From Leminorella richardii (GTDB lineage: Bacteria; Pseudomonadota; Gammaproteobacteria; Enterobacterales; Enterobacteriaceae): 64,000 nt of DNA. Both the position numbers and the translations under genes were made by a program. The DNA lies in the NCBI RefSeq assembly GCF_900478135.1, contig NZ_LS483470.1, positions 2,724,501 through 2,788,500 of the forward strand, read 5' to 3'. This document shows positions 36,319 to 45,141 of the stretch, piece by piece. The notes beneath the pieces were generated by a model that was not told the DNA's origin, ran no database searches, and saw nothing but the letters and a program-made list of their open reading frames with translations. Each line of letters begins with the position of its first letter. The stretch's first letter is position 1.

Positions 36319-38086
36319 CGGTAGCTCCTTTCTGATTGATTACGAGTTGGCTCTTCTCTTCTTCCGTCAGGGCGTCTGGCTTAACGTTCATCGTTCTCAG
36401 CACGCCGCCCATAATGGCGCCAAACACCGGAGCGGAAACCGCGCCGCCGTAGTACTGCCCGGCAGAAGGATCGTTAATAACGACGACCAGCGCGTAGCGA
36501 GGATTGCTCGCTGGCGCTACGCCTGCGGTATAGGCAATGTATTTATTGACGTAGCCACCGTTAGGCCCAACCTTTTTGGCTGTACCTGTTTTAATAGCAA
36601 TACGATAGCCTTTCACTGCCGCCTTGGTACCACCGCCACCCGGCAGGGCTACGGATTCCATCATATGCACCACAGTACGCACTGTATTTTCCGGGAAAAC
36701 GCGCGTTCCCTGTACCGGCGGATCGATTTTGGTGATCGACAGTGGACGATAAATTCCGCCGCTGCCGAGCGTTGCGTAGGCACGCGCTAACTGTAACGGC
36801 GTTACCATTAGCCCATAGCCAAATGAGAAGGTGGCCCTCTCTATGTCAGACCACCGTTTTTTTCTTATAAATAAGCCACTGCTTTCTCCAACCCCCAAAT
36901 TGGTAGGCTGAACCAACCCAAAGCGCGTGTAGGTATCTACCAGTGCGTCAGGCGGCATATCCAGCGCCAGGTGAGAAACCCCGACGTTACTGGATTTTTG
37001 CAGAATACCCGTCACGGTCAGCTCCGGATAAAGCGCCACGTCTTTAATTTCATGGCCGTTTACCCGGTAAGGACGCGTATTCAAAACGCTATTTTCTTTA
37101 ATGATGCCCCGGTCAAGCGCCGTCAGCACCACTAGCGGCTTGACGGTAGAGCCCGGTTCAAAGATATCGCTAATGGCGCGGTTGCGGAAAAAGTCGGCGG
37201 GAGTGCCCACCCGGTTATTCGGGTTATAGGAGGGGCTGTTGACCATCGCCAAAATTTCACCCGTGTTCACATCCACCAGCACCGCACTGCCTGACTCCGC
37301 CTTGTTAGCCGTTACGGCGTTACTCAACTCGCGGTAAACCAGCGCCTGTAGGCGCTCGTCAATGCTTAGCGTCAGGTTGTGGGCTGCCTGACTGTCGACA
37401 GAAGAGATGTCCTCAATGACGCGGCCGTAGCGGTCTTTACGCACCGTGCGCTCGCCGGACTTTCCGACCAGCTTGTCTTCAAAGCTTTTTTCGATGCCTT
37501 CAATGCCCTGGTCGTCAATGTTGGTAAAGCCAACCACGTGGGCGGTTACAGAACCAGCGGGATAAAAGCGGCGGGACTCGCGCTTAAGGTAAATGCCCGG
37601 CAGCTTGAGCTTGCGGACGTAGTCTGCCGTTTCAGAGCTGACTTGACGAGTAACATAAACAAAACGCCCTTTAGGATTGGCGTTGATGCGTTCAGCGAGT
37701 TTTTCTAACGGCATACCGGCTACGTCAGCCAGCGCCTTCCAGCGCATATCAGAGGAAATACCTCCGCGCTCGTTAAGTTCTTTAGGGTCGGCCCAAATGG
37801 CATTAACCGGCACGCTGACGGCCAGAGGGCGCCCAAGGCGATCGGCAATCATACCGCGCGCGGTAGGCACTTCCTGCACGCGCAAAGAGCGCATATCGCC
37901 CTCTTTTACCAGCTTGTCCGGCTCAATAACCTGAAGCCAGGCAGCGCGAGCCATTAAACCCGCCATCGCCAGTACGATAAACAGACACAGCAAACCAAAA
38001 CGCCAGCTTACAAAGCCGGCTTCATTCTCGGGTCGTTTGACCTTAATTTTATTGGTTCGCGCTGCTTTCATCGTATTTTTAGCCAA
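36305..38086 (-). CDS. ftsI: septal transpeptidase FtsI (PBP3)
   Basis: Divisome D,D-transpeptidase that crosslinks septal peptidoglycan. 593 residues (E. coli 588). One N-terminal membrane helix (FGLLCLFIVLAMAGLMARAA) follows a basic cytoplasmic tail. The non-penicillin-binding module lies at about residues 60-230. The catalytic motifs are EPGSTVKPL (SxxK, near residue 310), SSN (in QKSSNVGVS) and KTGTAKK. It follows ftsL by 49 bp and overlaps murE. Confidence 0.98.
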   Translation of the reverse strand: MAKNTMKAARTNKIKVKRPENEAGFVSWRFGLLCLFIVLAMAGLMARAAWLQVIEPDKLVKEGDMRSLRVQEVPTARGMIADRLGRPLAVSVPVNAIWADPKELNERGGISSDMRWKALADVAGMPLEKLAERINANPKGRFVYVTRQVSSETADYVRKLKLPGIYLKRESRRFYPAGSVTAHVVGFTNIDDQGIEGIEKSFEDKLVGKSGERTVRKDRYGRVIEDISSVDSQAAHNLTLSIDERLQALVYRELSNAVTANKAESGSAVLVDVNTGEILAMVNSPSYNPNNRVGTPADFFRNRAISDIFEPGSTVKPLVVLTALDRGIIKENSVLNTRPYRVNGHEIKDVALYPELTVTGILQKSSNVGVSHLALDMPPDALVDTYTRFGLVQPTNLGVGESSGLFIRKKRWSDIERATFSFGYGLMVTPLQLARAYATLGSGGIYRPLSITKIDPPVQGTRVFPENTVRTVVHMMESVALPGGGGTKAAVKGYRIAIKTGTAKKVGPNGGYVNKYIAYTAGVAPASNPRYALVVVINDPSAGQYYGGAVSAPVFGAIMGGVLRTMNVKPDALTEEEKSQLVINQKGATGGES

Positions 38087-38135
38087 GGTTGTATTTATTC
38101 CATTAATTTTTTATTTCGCGCTCCGTGCGCAATTT

Positions 38136-38456
38136 CTATTTCTGAATAACTATCTGTTCTTGATCCGGTGTGACGTGCTGCATATATAGCTTCTCGCTCG
38201 CCAACCGCTCGATGCGGCTGTGGTCGGCTAGGGCGTTCTCTTCCAGAATCAGGTTACGCCACTCAATTTCCAACGCTTCGCGCTCTAGGATCAGCTGTTC
38301 CCGTTCGGCGGTCAGCAGGCGCGTCCGGTGGCTCGACAGCACCACCGCTACGGCAGAAACCAGTACCAGTACGGTCAACAGCATTGGCAGTTTAGCGTGC
38401 AGCAGCAGGTCGTCTTTGATGATCGCCGCGAGGCTGTGGCGCTCATTCGGGATCAC
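38136..38456 (-). CDS. ftsL: cell division protein FtsL
   Basis: Small bitopic protein that forms the FtsQLB complex and signals to FtsWI. 106 residues, GTG start at 38456. The membrane helix is at about residues 21-41 (LPMLLTVLVLVSAVAVVLSS), followed by a leucine-zipper coiled coil (LTAEREQLILEREALEIEW) in the periplasm. If the rsmH frameshift is repaired, the rsmH stop overlaps this start as GTGA, the usual arrangement. Confidence 0.95.
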   Translation of the reverse strand: MIPNERHSLAAIIKDDLLLHAKLPMLLTVLVLVSAVAVVLSSHRTRLLTAEREQLILEREALEIEWRNLILEENALADHSRIERLASEKLYMQHVTPDQEQIVIQK

Positions 38457-38532
38457 TGTTCCGTCCTCTCGGCAATGCGCAGCACCGAGCTTCTGGCGCG
38501 AGCGTTAGTGCCGATTTCCTGCTCTGAAGGCA

Positions 38533-39393
38533 TCATTTTGCCAGCGATTTGAGCTTTCTACCGCCGTGCTCTCTCAGCTGCGCTTCCGTCAGCGGAATAC
38601 CGGCAGGCACCTTCGGCCCCTGACTGTGCTGACGAATAAAGCGTTTAACAATGCGGTCTTCCAAAGAGTGAAAGCTAATCACTGACAGACGCCCGCCTTC
38701 GGACAGCGCGGTTAGTGCGCCGTCCAGCGCGCGTTCAATTTCTTCCAGCTCACTGTTGATATAGATACGGATCGCCTGAAAGCTGCGAGTTGCCGGATGC
38801 TTGTGGCGATCTTTAATCGGCGTCGCGGCGGCAATAACGTCTGCCAGCTCTTTCGTTCTCGTCAGCGGCTGTTCCCGGTTACGCTCTACAATGGCGCGGG
38901 CGATACGCTTAGCGAAACGCTCTTCACCAAAGGTTTTCAGCACCCAGGCGATGTCTTCTTCTTCCGCCTTTAACAGCCAGTCTGAGGCAGAAATCCCACG
39001 GGTAGGATCCATTCGCATGTCCAGCGGACCGTCGCGCATAAAAGAGAACCCGCGCTCTGCGTCATCCAGCTGCGGTGAAGAAACCCCCAAATCCAGCAAA
39101 ATACCGTCGATACTGCCGCTTAGCCCCAGCTCGCTAACATAGGCGGCTAGGTCAGAAAAAGGTCCGTGAATAATAGAGAAACGGGGATCGTTGATGGCAG
39201 CCGCTGCCGCAATAGCCTGCGGGTCACGGTCAATAGCGATAAGGCGACCGCTTTCCCCTAGCTGAGAGAGAATCAGACGCGAATGCCCCCCACGGCCAAA
39301 AGTACCGTCAATGTAGATGCCGTTTTGCTGAACGTTCAGCGCGTTAACCGCTTCGTCCAGCAGCACAGTGGTGTGCTGAAATTCTGTCGACAT
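38533..39393 (-). CDS. rsmH: 16S rRNA (cytosine1402-N4)-methyltransferase RsmH, 3' end frameshifted
   Basis: SAM-dependent enzyme that modifies C1402 of 16S rRNA. The frame gives 286 residues ending KLKSLAK. The family is 313 residues in E. coli. The missing 27 residues are present in the +1 frame: MMPSEQEIGTNARARSS then VLRIAERTEQ, with a TGA at 38453-38455 that overlaps the ftsL GTG. So one A is missing in the A4 run at 38536-38539 (minus strand), and the full gene would be 38453-39393. The SAM motif DGTFGRGGHS and the core are intact. Base-call error, recent mutation or slippage are all possible. The enzyme is dispensable in E. coli. Confidence 0.9.
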   Translation of the reverse strand: MSTEFQHTTVLLDEAVNALNVQQNGIYIDGTFGRGGHSRLILSQLGESGRLIAIDRDPQAIAAAAAINDPRFSIIHGPFSDLAAYVSELGLSGSIDGILLDLGVSSPQLDDAERGFSFMRDGPLDMRMDPTRGISASDWLLKAEEEDIAWVLKTFGEERFAKRIARAIVERNREQPLTRTKELADVIAAATPIKDRHKHPATRSFQAIRIYINSELEEIERALDGALTALSEGGRLSVISFHSLEDRIVKRFIRQHSQGPKVPAGIPLTEAQLREHGGRKLKSLAK

Positions 39394-39395
39394 AG

Positions 39396-39854
39396 CTATA
39401 GTGACAAATCCTGTAACCGTTCAGAAAGAGGGTGTTCAGCGAGCTGTGCCGCCTCAATGTCTTCCTTAACCTGTTGATACCATGCCTCTTCGTTCCACAG
39501 TTCAAACTTATTGAACTGACCAACGAGCATCACTTCCTTCGTTAGAGAGGCGTGACTGCGAAGCGTAGGGGCGATCAGTAGACGACCTGCATTATCCATT
39601 TGGCACTCGCTTGCGTGCCCCAGCAGCAGGCGCTGAACGCGACGCTCTACTGGATTCATGCTGGACAGCTTCGCCAGCTTTTCTTCTATTTTTTCCCATT
39701 CGAACAGGGGGTAAAGCAACAGACACGGCTGGTGGAGGTCAATGGTGCATACCAATTGCCCTCCACATTCATCCTGTAAGGAATCTCGATAGCGCGTCGG
39801 CACGGCTAGCCGGCCTTTACTGTCGAGATTTACCGTTGTTGCTCCACGAAACAT
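39396..39854 (-). CDS. mraZ: transcriptional regulator MraZ
   Basis: AbrB-like DNA-binding protein that represses the dcw operon promoter. 152 residues from 39854, the E. coli length. I choose MFRGATTVNLDSKGRLAVP; an upstream in-frame start would add MSRRSDPP. Two DXXXR motifs of the double AbrB fold are visible (DSKGRLAVPTRYR and DNAGRLLIAPTLR). It is the first gene of the cluster, and tandem TGGG repeats lie just upstream at 39884-39908. Confidence 0.97.
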   Translation of the reverse strand: MFRGATTVNLDSKGRLAVPTRYRDSLQDECGGQLVCTIDLHQPCLLLYPLFEWEKIEEKLAKLSSMNPVERRVQRLLLGHASECQMDNAGRLLIAPTLRSHASLTKEVMLVGQFNKFELWNEEAWYQQVKEDIEAAQLAEHPLSERLQDLSL

Positions 39855-39883
39855 GGGCGGGTCACTCCTTCGTGACAAGATTT

Positions 39884-39908
39884 ACCACTTTACCCCACAA
39901 ATTCCCAC
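39884..39908 (-). promoter_or_regulatory. MraZ binding repeats upstream of mraZ
   Basis: On the minus strand three direct repeats occur every 10 bp: GTGGG (39904-39908), GTGGG (39894-39898) and GTGGT (39884-39888). This matches the known MraZ operator design of TGGG repeats at one-turn spacing, between the promoter and the mraZ start. Confidence 0.8.
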
Positions 39909-39916
39909 TAAGATAG

Positions 39917-39946
39917 AGTTTAAGGAGGGTATTAAAAGCTTGTCAA
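39917..39946 (-). promoter_or_regulatory. main dcw cluster promoter
   Basis: On the minus strand: TTGACA (39941-39946), an 18 bp spacer, then TAAACT (39917-39922), with the MraZ repeats immediately downstream. It fits the position of the Pmra promoter that drives the whole division and cell-wall cluster. Confidence 0.7.
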
Positions 39947-39954
39947 GACGCAGT

Positions 39955-40342
39955 GAAGCCTCTTTTCCGCGCACGCGGCGCTTTTCGCGGCTTTTTCACT
40001 GGGGTGATCGATGGGCAATAACGAAAGCAGGTAAATTAATAACATGAATAATAACAACATTTCTTTTTTATGAACGCGTTGGTTAACATAATGCGAAGCG
40101 CATTAAGCTAACGGGAAAAAATATGCCAATTTGAAAAAAAACTTCTGTCGCCAGACTCGCTCATTCAGGAAATGAACCATGAGGAGAAAGAAAGGAAAAC
40201 GCGGCGCTATTTTACTCGTCGGGTGATATTTACCTTAGTCCTTAAAAGTAACATAACGTAACGATCGGAGCCGCTGTCAGAGAAAGCGTGTCGAGCCCGC
40301 TACGGGGCCCGACATATAAGGAAGGAAAAGAGGCCGATGCTG
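39955..40342. other. mraZ-cra intergenic region
   Basis: Beyond the mraZ promoter this stretch holds no gene. Near cra there is an imperfect hairpin (40289-40314: TGTCGAGCCC / GGGCCCGACA, one mismatch) that may end cra transcription, but the T-run after it is weak. The rest is A-rich DNA without coding pattern. Confidence 0.5.
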
Positions 40343-41347
40343 TCAGGCGCGGCTTAGGCAACCACGGCGACAAAGGTTACGGCGAATTCGCGTTAGCCCC
40401 GGCTTCGGCCGCTGAGGTTCATCAATGCTGGCCAGAACCAGTTCCAGCACTCGCTCTGCGACTTCCCGGTGACGCTGAGCGACGGACAGAACCGGACACT
40501 CAAGAAAATCCAGCAGCTCGTTATCGCCGAACGTAGCAATCGCCAAATCGGTTGGCAAATGCCCCTGCTTTTGCAGAATCACGTCCATCACGCCCTGAAG
40601 CAGGGAGAAAGAGGTGGTGTAAATCGCCTGCGGAAGGGGATTGGACTGTAGCCAGTGCCCAAACGCCTCAGCGGCGGACTCGCGCTCATAGCTGTTAGCG
40701 TACAGATAGTTAACCGGGCGCTTGTCTTCTTTCCACGCCTGACGGAAACCCTGCTCACGCAGTTGGCTGACAGACAGCTCCGGCAGCGCGCCAAGATACA
40801 CTACCGAGTCGGCCTTAAACTGACGCAACTCCCCTGCCAGCATTTCGGCGTCTTCGTAGTCAGCACCGACGACGCTGATGAAGTGCTCGCGATCCAGCGC
40901 GCGGTCAAGAGCAATGATAGGGAAATTGCTGTTAACCCAGCGCTGATAGAACGGATGCTCAGGAGGCAGCGCAGTGGAGACAATCAGTGCGTCCACTTTG
41001 CGCTGGAGCAGATGCTCTACGCAGCGCATTTCGTTGTCCGGCTGGTCTTCTGAACAGGCGATCAGCAGCTGATAGCCGCGCTGGCGTGCCTGACGCTCAA
41101 GATAGTTAGCAATTCGGGTATAGCTGGTGTTTTCCAAGTCAGGGATAACCAGCCCGATAGAGCGGGTACGACCGGCTCTCAGACCCGCCGCAACGGCGTT
41201 GGGTTGATAATTATGTTCCCGGACTACCGCCATGACCTTCTCGACCGTTTTATCGCTCACCCGATACTGCTTCGCCTTACCGTTTATGACGTAGCTGGCC
41301 GTGGTGCGCGATACGCCCGCAAGACGCGCAATTTCATCCAGTTTCAC
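40343..41347 (-). CDS. cra: catabolite repressor/activator Cra (FruR)
   Basis: LacI-family global regulator of carbon flow, released from DNA by fructose 1-phosphate or fructose 1,6-bisphosphate. 334 residues, as in E. coli. The N-terminal helix-turn-helix is MKLDEIARLAGVSRTTASYV with the hinge NAVAAGLRAGRTRSIGLVIP; the periplasmic-binding-like core follows (GADYEDAEMLAGELRQF, FGDNELLDFLECPVLSVAQ). Located between mraZ and ilvH as in E. coli. A 27 bp palindrome lies upstream. Confidence 0.97.
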   Translation of the reverse strand: MKLDEIARLAGVSRTTASYVINGKAKQYRVSDKTVEKVMAVVREHNYQPNAVAAGLRAGRTRSIGLVIPDLENTSYTRIANYLERQARQRGYQLLIACSEDQPDNEMRCVEHLLQRKVDALIVSTALPPEHPFYQRWVNSNFPIIALDRALDREHFISVVGADYEDAEMLAGELRQFKADSVVYLGALPELSVSQLREQGFRQAWKEDKRPVNYLYANSYERESAAEAFGHWLQSNPLPQAIYTTSFSLLQGVMDVILQKQGHLPTDLAIATFGDNELLDFLECPVLSVAQRHREVAERVLELVLASIDEPQRPKPGLTRIRRNLCRRGCLSRA

Positions 41348-41462
41348 ATTAGCCCCTTAAGTATTTATTTAAACCCCATAGAGGGTTACACACCCCTCAT
41401 ATTAATACAGATATCCCGACAATATGAAGATTTAATCTGATTCCGGTCAATGAGATAGAAGC

Positions 41463-41489
41463 TTAATCCATTCAGCCTGAATGGATTAA
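41463..41489. promoter_or_regulatory. 27 bp perfect palindrome upstream of cra
   Basis: TTAATCCATTCAG, one base, then CTGAATGGATTAA: 13-base arms with a single central base. It lies 116 bp upstream of the cra start and 102 bp after the ilvH stop. The tight centre favours a protein site over an RNA hairpin. It does not match the Cra consensus (TGAANCGNTTCA). The binding protein is unknown. Confidence 0.45.
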
Positions 41490-41540
41490 AAAGCGTAGTG
41501 AATAAAGGTTCATAACCCTGCCGTGCCTACATAAACGGAT

Positions 41541-41566
41541 AAAAAACGCCGCGTCACTGCGGCGTT
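41541..41566 (-). terminator. intrinsic terminator of ilvIH
   Basis: On the minus strand: AACGCCGC, six-base loop, GCGGCGTT, then TTTT. An 8 bp GC-rich stem with a T-run, 25 bases after the ilvH stop. Confidence 0.88.
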
Positions 41567-41590
41567 CTGATCCTGAAGCAGCGTTTATGC

Positions 41591-42082
41591 TCAGCGCATA
41601 ATCCTCTCACCGCGCCCTACGCCAACGAGCCCTGAGCGCGCAACCTCCACCAGCTCACCCGCGTCGCGCATGGCGGCGAGAAACGCGTCCAGCTTGCCGC
41701 TGTTGCCCACCAGTTGGACAGTATAAAGCGATGAGGTGACGTCAACGATCTGCCCACGGAAGATATCAGCACAGCGCTTAACCTCTTCTCGCCCCTCTCC
41801 TGACGCTCTGATTTTCACCAGCATAATCTCGCGCTCAACGCACTCGCTGTCGATAAGCTCAGTCACCCGCAGTACGTCTACCAGCTTGTGCAGCTGTTTT
41901 TCAATCTGCTCAAGCACCTTGGCATCGCCCTTGGTCTGAATGGTCATACGGGACAGTGTCGGATCGTCGGTCGGCGCTACTGTCAGGCTTTCAATGTTGT
42001 AACCACGCTGAGAAAACAGGCCAATCACGCGAGACAGCGCACCGGACTCGTTTTCCAACAGGACTGATAGAATACGGCGCAT
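41591..42082 (-). CDS. ilvH: acetolactate synthase III, small regulatory subunit
   Basis: ACT-domain subunit that binds valine and controls IlvI. 163 residues from 42082, the E. coli length; an upstream start in the frame overlaps ilvI and has no family match. The N terminus is MRRILSVLLENESGALSRV, with the ACT signature GLFSQRGYNIESLTV and a second ferredoxin-like domain (RCADIFRGQIVDV). Starts 2 bp after ilvI; followed by a terminator. Confidence 0.97.
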   Translation of the reverse strand: MRRILSVLLENESGALSRVIGLFSQRGYNIESLTVAPTDDPTLSRMTIQTKGDAKVLEQIEKQLHKLVDVLRVTELIDSECVEREIMLVKIRASGEGREEVKRCADIFRGQIVDVTSSLYTVQLVGNSGKLDAFLAAMRDAGELVEVARSGLVGVGRGERIMR

Positions 42083-42084
42083 CG

Positions 42085-43803
42085 CTAGCTCCTCTCCGTT
42101 CTGCTTAACCACATTTCGTCCATCGCCCCACCGCGGATCTGCATCGGGTAGACGTGTTCTCTTTCATCAACGGCAACGTCAACAAACACTAGGCGATTTT
42201 TCACCGCCAGCGCCTCAGCCAGTTTGCTTTCCAGCTCATCCGGTCGAGAAATAGAGATACCGACGTGACCGTAGGCTTCCGCCAGTTTGACGAAGTCCGG
42301 CAGTGAATCCATATAGGAGTGAGAATGACGGCCAGCGTAAATCAGATCCTGCCACTGTTTCACCATGCCCAGGAACTTGTTGTTCAAATTAAGTACCACC
42401 ACCGGCAAATCGTACTGCAATGCCGTGGACAGCTCCTGAATGTTCATCTGAATGCTGCCGTCACCGGTCACACACACTACCGTTTCCTTCGGCAACGCCA
42501 GCTTCACGCCCAGTGCAGCGGGCAGGCCAAAGCCCATGGTGCCGAGGCCGCCAGAGTTAATCCAGTGTCTGGGCTTATCGAACGGATAATAGAGAGCGGC
42601 AAACATCTGGTGCTGCCCCACGTCAGAAGCCACATAGGCCTTGCCTTCCGTAAGACGATACAGCGTTTCAATCACTGCCTGCGGTTTAATGCGATCGCCG
42701 CTTTTGTCGTAGGCCAGAGAGTCTTTGGTTCGCCATTCGTCGATATTTCGCCACCAGCCGCTGAGGTCAGCAAAGCTTTTAGCCGGATCGCGCTGTTTTA
42801 AAAGCGCCAGCATTTCACTGAGCACCTGCTTGGCATCCCCGACAATGGGCACGTCAGCGTTAACTGTTTTAGATATAGAAGTTGGGTCGATATCGATATG
42901 CAGCACTGTCGCATCCGGGCAGTACTTCGCCAGATTGTTAGTTGTGCGATCGTCAAAGCGCACGCCGACGGCAAAAATCGTATCGGAGTTGTGCATGGTC
43001 AAGTTGGCTTCGTAGGTGCCGTGCATACCCAACATGCCGATAAAGCGTTTATCCGTTGACGGAAACGCGCCAAGCCCCATCAGTGAGCTAGTGACGGGCA
43101 GATTCAGCATCTCTGCCAGCTCTTTCAGCTCAGCATCACAGCCGGAGGCAATCGCACCGCCGCCGACATAAACCACCGGCTTTTTCGCCGCCAGTAGCAC
43201 CTGCAACGCCCGTTTGATTTGCCCACGGTGACCGTGAGTCGTTGGGTTATACGAACGCATAGATACCTGCTCCGGATAGGAGTATGGGATCTTGATTGCT
43301 GGATTAAGGATGTCTTTCGGCAGGTCAACAACGACTGGGCCAGGTCTACCCGTGCTGGCAACGTAAAAGGCTTTTTTCAGCACGCTAGGAATATCTTCGA
43401 CATGCTTCACCAAAAAGCTGTGCTTAACCACCGGGCGGGAGATGCCCACCATGTCGCATTCCTGAAAGGCGTCGTTACCAATCAGCGAGGTAGCCACCTG
43501 CCCCGACAGCACCACCAGAGGCACAGAGTCCATATAGGCAGTAGCAATACCGGTAATAGCGTTCGTCGCTCCCGGTCCGGACGTCACCAGCACTACACCA
43601 ACTTCACCGGTCGCGCGGGCAAAGCCGTCCGCCATGTGAACCGCTGCCTGCTCGTGACGCACCAGCACATGGTCAATGCCCCCTACCGTATGCAGCGCGT
43701 CGTAAATATCGAGCACTGCTCCACCCGGATAGCCAAATACGTGCTTCACGCCCTGATCGATAAGCGACCGAACGACGATCTCGGCGCCTGATAACGTCTC
43801 CAT
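42085..43803 (-). CDS. ilvI: acetolactate synthase III, catalytic subunit
   Basis: ThDP/FAD enzyme for the first common step of valine and leucine synthesis (and 2-aceto-2-hydroxybutyrate for isoleucine). 572 residues (E. coli 574). The catalytic Glu is in VFGYPGGAVLDIYDAL to HEQAAVHMADGFARA; the ThDP motif is VTGDGSIQMNIQELSTA with NNKFLGMVKQWQDL. First gene of ilvIH. In E. coli Lrp activates this operon and leuO lies upstream; leuO is absent here. Confidence 0.98.
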   Translation of the reverse strand: METLSGAEIVVRSLIDQGVKHVFGYPGGAVLDIYDALHTVGGIDHVLVRHEQAAVHMADGFARATGEVGVVLVTSGPGATNAITGIATAYMDSVPLVVLSGQVATSLIGNDAFQECDMVGISRPVVKHSFLVKHVEDIPSVLKKAFYVASTGRPGPVVVDLPKDILNPAIKIPYSYPEQVSMRSYNPTTHGHRGQIKRALQVLLAAKKPVVYVGGGAIASGCDAELKELAEMLNLPVTSSLMGLGAFPSTDKRFIGMLGMHGTYEANLTMHNSDTIFAVGVRFDDRTTNNLAKYCPDATVLHIDIDPTSISKTVNADVPIVGDAKQVLSEMLALLKQRDPAKSFADLSGWWRNIDEWRTKDSLAYDKSGDRIKPQAVIETLYRLTEGKAYVASDVGQHQMFAALYYPFDKPRHWINSGGLGTMGFGLPAALGVKLALPKETVVCVTGDGSIQMNIQELSTALQYDLPVVVLNLNNKFLGMVKQWQDLIYAGRHSHSYMDSLPDFVKLAEAYGHVGISISRPDELESKLAEALAVKNRLVFVDVAVDEREHVYPMQIRGGAMDEMWLSRTERS

Positions 43804-43926
43804 TAAACTCCTCCTGGGTAAGCCGTGTTTGCCACAAAGCCGTTTACTGTTGGTTTATTGTTCTTTTTCTCTCTTCCATATGCACTAAGGAAAAATGCAC
43901 AGAGGAAAAGTCAGAAAATTAGAATA

Positions 43927-43954
43927 ATTATATGGAGCGAAAAAAGATAGCCAA
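43927..43954 (-). promoter_or_regulatory. candidate ilvIH promoter
   Basis: On the minus strand: TTGGCT (43949-43954), 16 bp spacer, TATAAT (43927-43932), about 125 bp upstream of ilvI in AT-rich DNA. The -10 is perfect and the -35 moderate. I see no site I can firmly call for Lrp. Confidence 0.45.
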
Positions 43955-44061
43955 TCGATAACGTATTACCACACCCGCTATCCATTGATAAAGAGGTTTT
44001 CTCGGCGTCGACAGCGTGACGCCGAGATAATACAGTAAAACAGTACAGTAAAAATGAGCCT

Positions 44062-44572
44062 TTATCGCCTTCCCGGCAGCATGGCAGCAATCAGGTTTTT
44101 ACGCAGCCAAAGCGATACGCCAACAACGGCTAAAACATGAAGGCAAACCAGCGCCGTCACTGCGTTGACTAACCAGAGATGCCACTCTTCCACCGGCCAC
44201 CGATCGATAAGCGAAGTGTCCTGCGCCCAGCCGGTAAAAGCGACGACCGGGAGCAGCAGCCAAAACAGCCAAATAGCAATAGCGCCCAGCGGGTTATGGC
44301 CCAGCGCACTCGGCGACTTTCGTTCAGCCATTTCGTGAACGTGCTCTACCAAAGCAGCTTTAGTGGGAATAATGGCAGACAGGCGAGCCGGGCCTCGAGC
44401 CCCGGTCGCCCCCCCAAATCAGGCGTACTGCAATCAGCGCGACAATCACCAGGCCAATGCTCTGATGCCAGACGCTTCCGGGCTCCGTCAAATACAGTCG
44501 ATTTGACAAAAAGCCCAGCGCCACGCACCAGTGGGTCAACCGAACGACGCGATCCCAACGCTCAGCCATCAT
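44062..44572 (-). pseudogene. cytochrome b561-type membrane protein, frameshifted at a G7 run
   Basis: Di-haem cytochrome b of the b561/Ni-Fe-hydrogenase b-subunit fold, predicted to pass electrons at the inner membrane. It is split between two frames. The first 54 or so residues (MMAERWDRVVRLTHWCVALGF to VRLIWG) are in one frame; the rest (PTKAALVEHVHEMAERK, LGHNPLGAIAIWLFW, WHLWLVNAVTALVCLHVLA) in another. Removing one G from the run of seven at 44409-44415 joins them into about 169 residues with four helices and the expected haem histidines (THW, LGHNPLG, EWHLW, CLHV). ATGA overlap with cybC. Sequencing error, decay or phase variation are all possible. Confidence 0.85.
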
Positions 44573-44955
44573 TTATACTTCTTGTGATACTCGTCGCGAG
44601 TAACCTTAAACTGCTCGGCGGCCTTTTTAGCTTCGTCGAGTTTGCCTTCATCGACCAGAGCCTGTGCACCGTCGATTTCGCCAATCAGAACGTCTATGCC
44701 GTGATGGTAGTCGGTGACTTCCGCGCTATCAGAGGCTTTGCCTTCCAGCTTGGTCGGTGTGCCCTGTTTGGCTTCCTGTGCGGCCTGCTTCATGGCTGCC
44801 AGTCCCTCTTTGAAGGCCTCCGCAGAATCGGCATTCAACACGGCGCGATAGTTCTTAGCGAGGCTCTTCATCGGCGCCTCGACGTCGCTGGCGTTAACGG
44901 CCGCACCAAAGGTCAGCGCGCCTGCGGCCATCAGACCAATTAACCACTTGTTCAT
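44569..44955 (-). CDS. cybC: soluble cytochrome b562
   Basis: Periplasmic four-helix-bundle haem b protein. 128 residues from 44955, the E. coli precursor length. The start MNKWLIGLMAAGALTFGA is a Sec signal ending near ASD; a longer frame upstream has no signal-like start. Axial haem ligands are the Met in VEAPMKSLAK near the mature N terminus and the His in RDEYHKKYK at the C terminus. TAGGAG precedes the ATG. It forms an operon with the broken b561 gene, suggesting an electron partner in the membrane. Confidence 0.9.
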   Translation of the reverse strand: MNKWLIGLMAAGALTFGAAVNASDVEAPMKSLAKNYRAVLNADSAEAFKEGLAAMKQAAQEAKQGTPTKLEGKASDSAEVTDYHHGIDVLIGEIDGAQALVDEGKLDEAKKAAEQFKVTRDEYHKKYK

Positions 44956-45141
44956 TTTTGCTCCTAAATAAGAAGTAAGAAATAGAAGATAAGAAATCGA
45001 CATTGCTCTGAGATTTTGGTCTCATCAATCTAACGGATACTGTTAACATGATGAGAAACGTAAACATAACAAAAATAGAACAAAAATAAAACAAAAGACA
45101 GCGCAAGCAACAGCACAGTCAGGCAAGATAAAAAACAATCG

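Noticed and set aside
44001..44026. Hairpin CTCGGCGTC/GACGCCGAG after the b561 gene as a terminator
   Set aside because: A good 9 bp stem, but no T-run on the minus strand; role not assignable.
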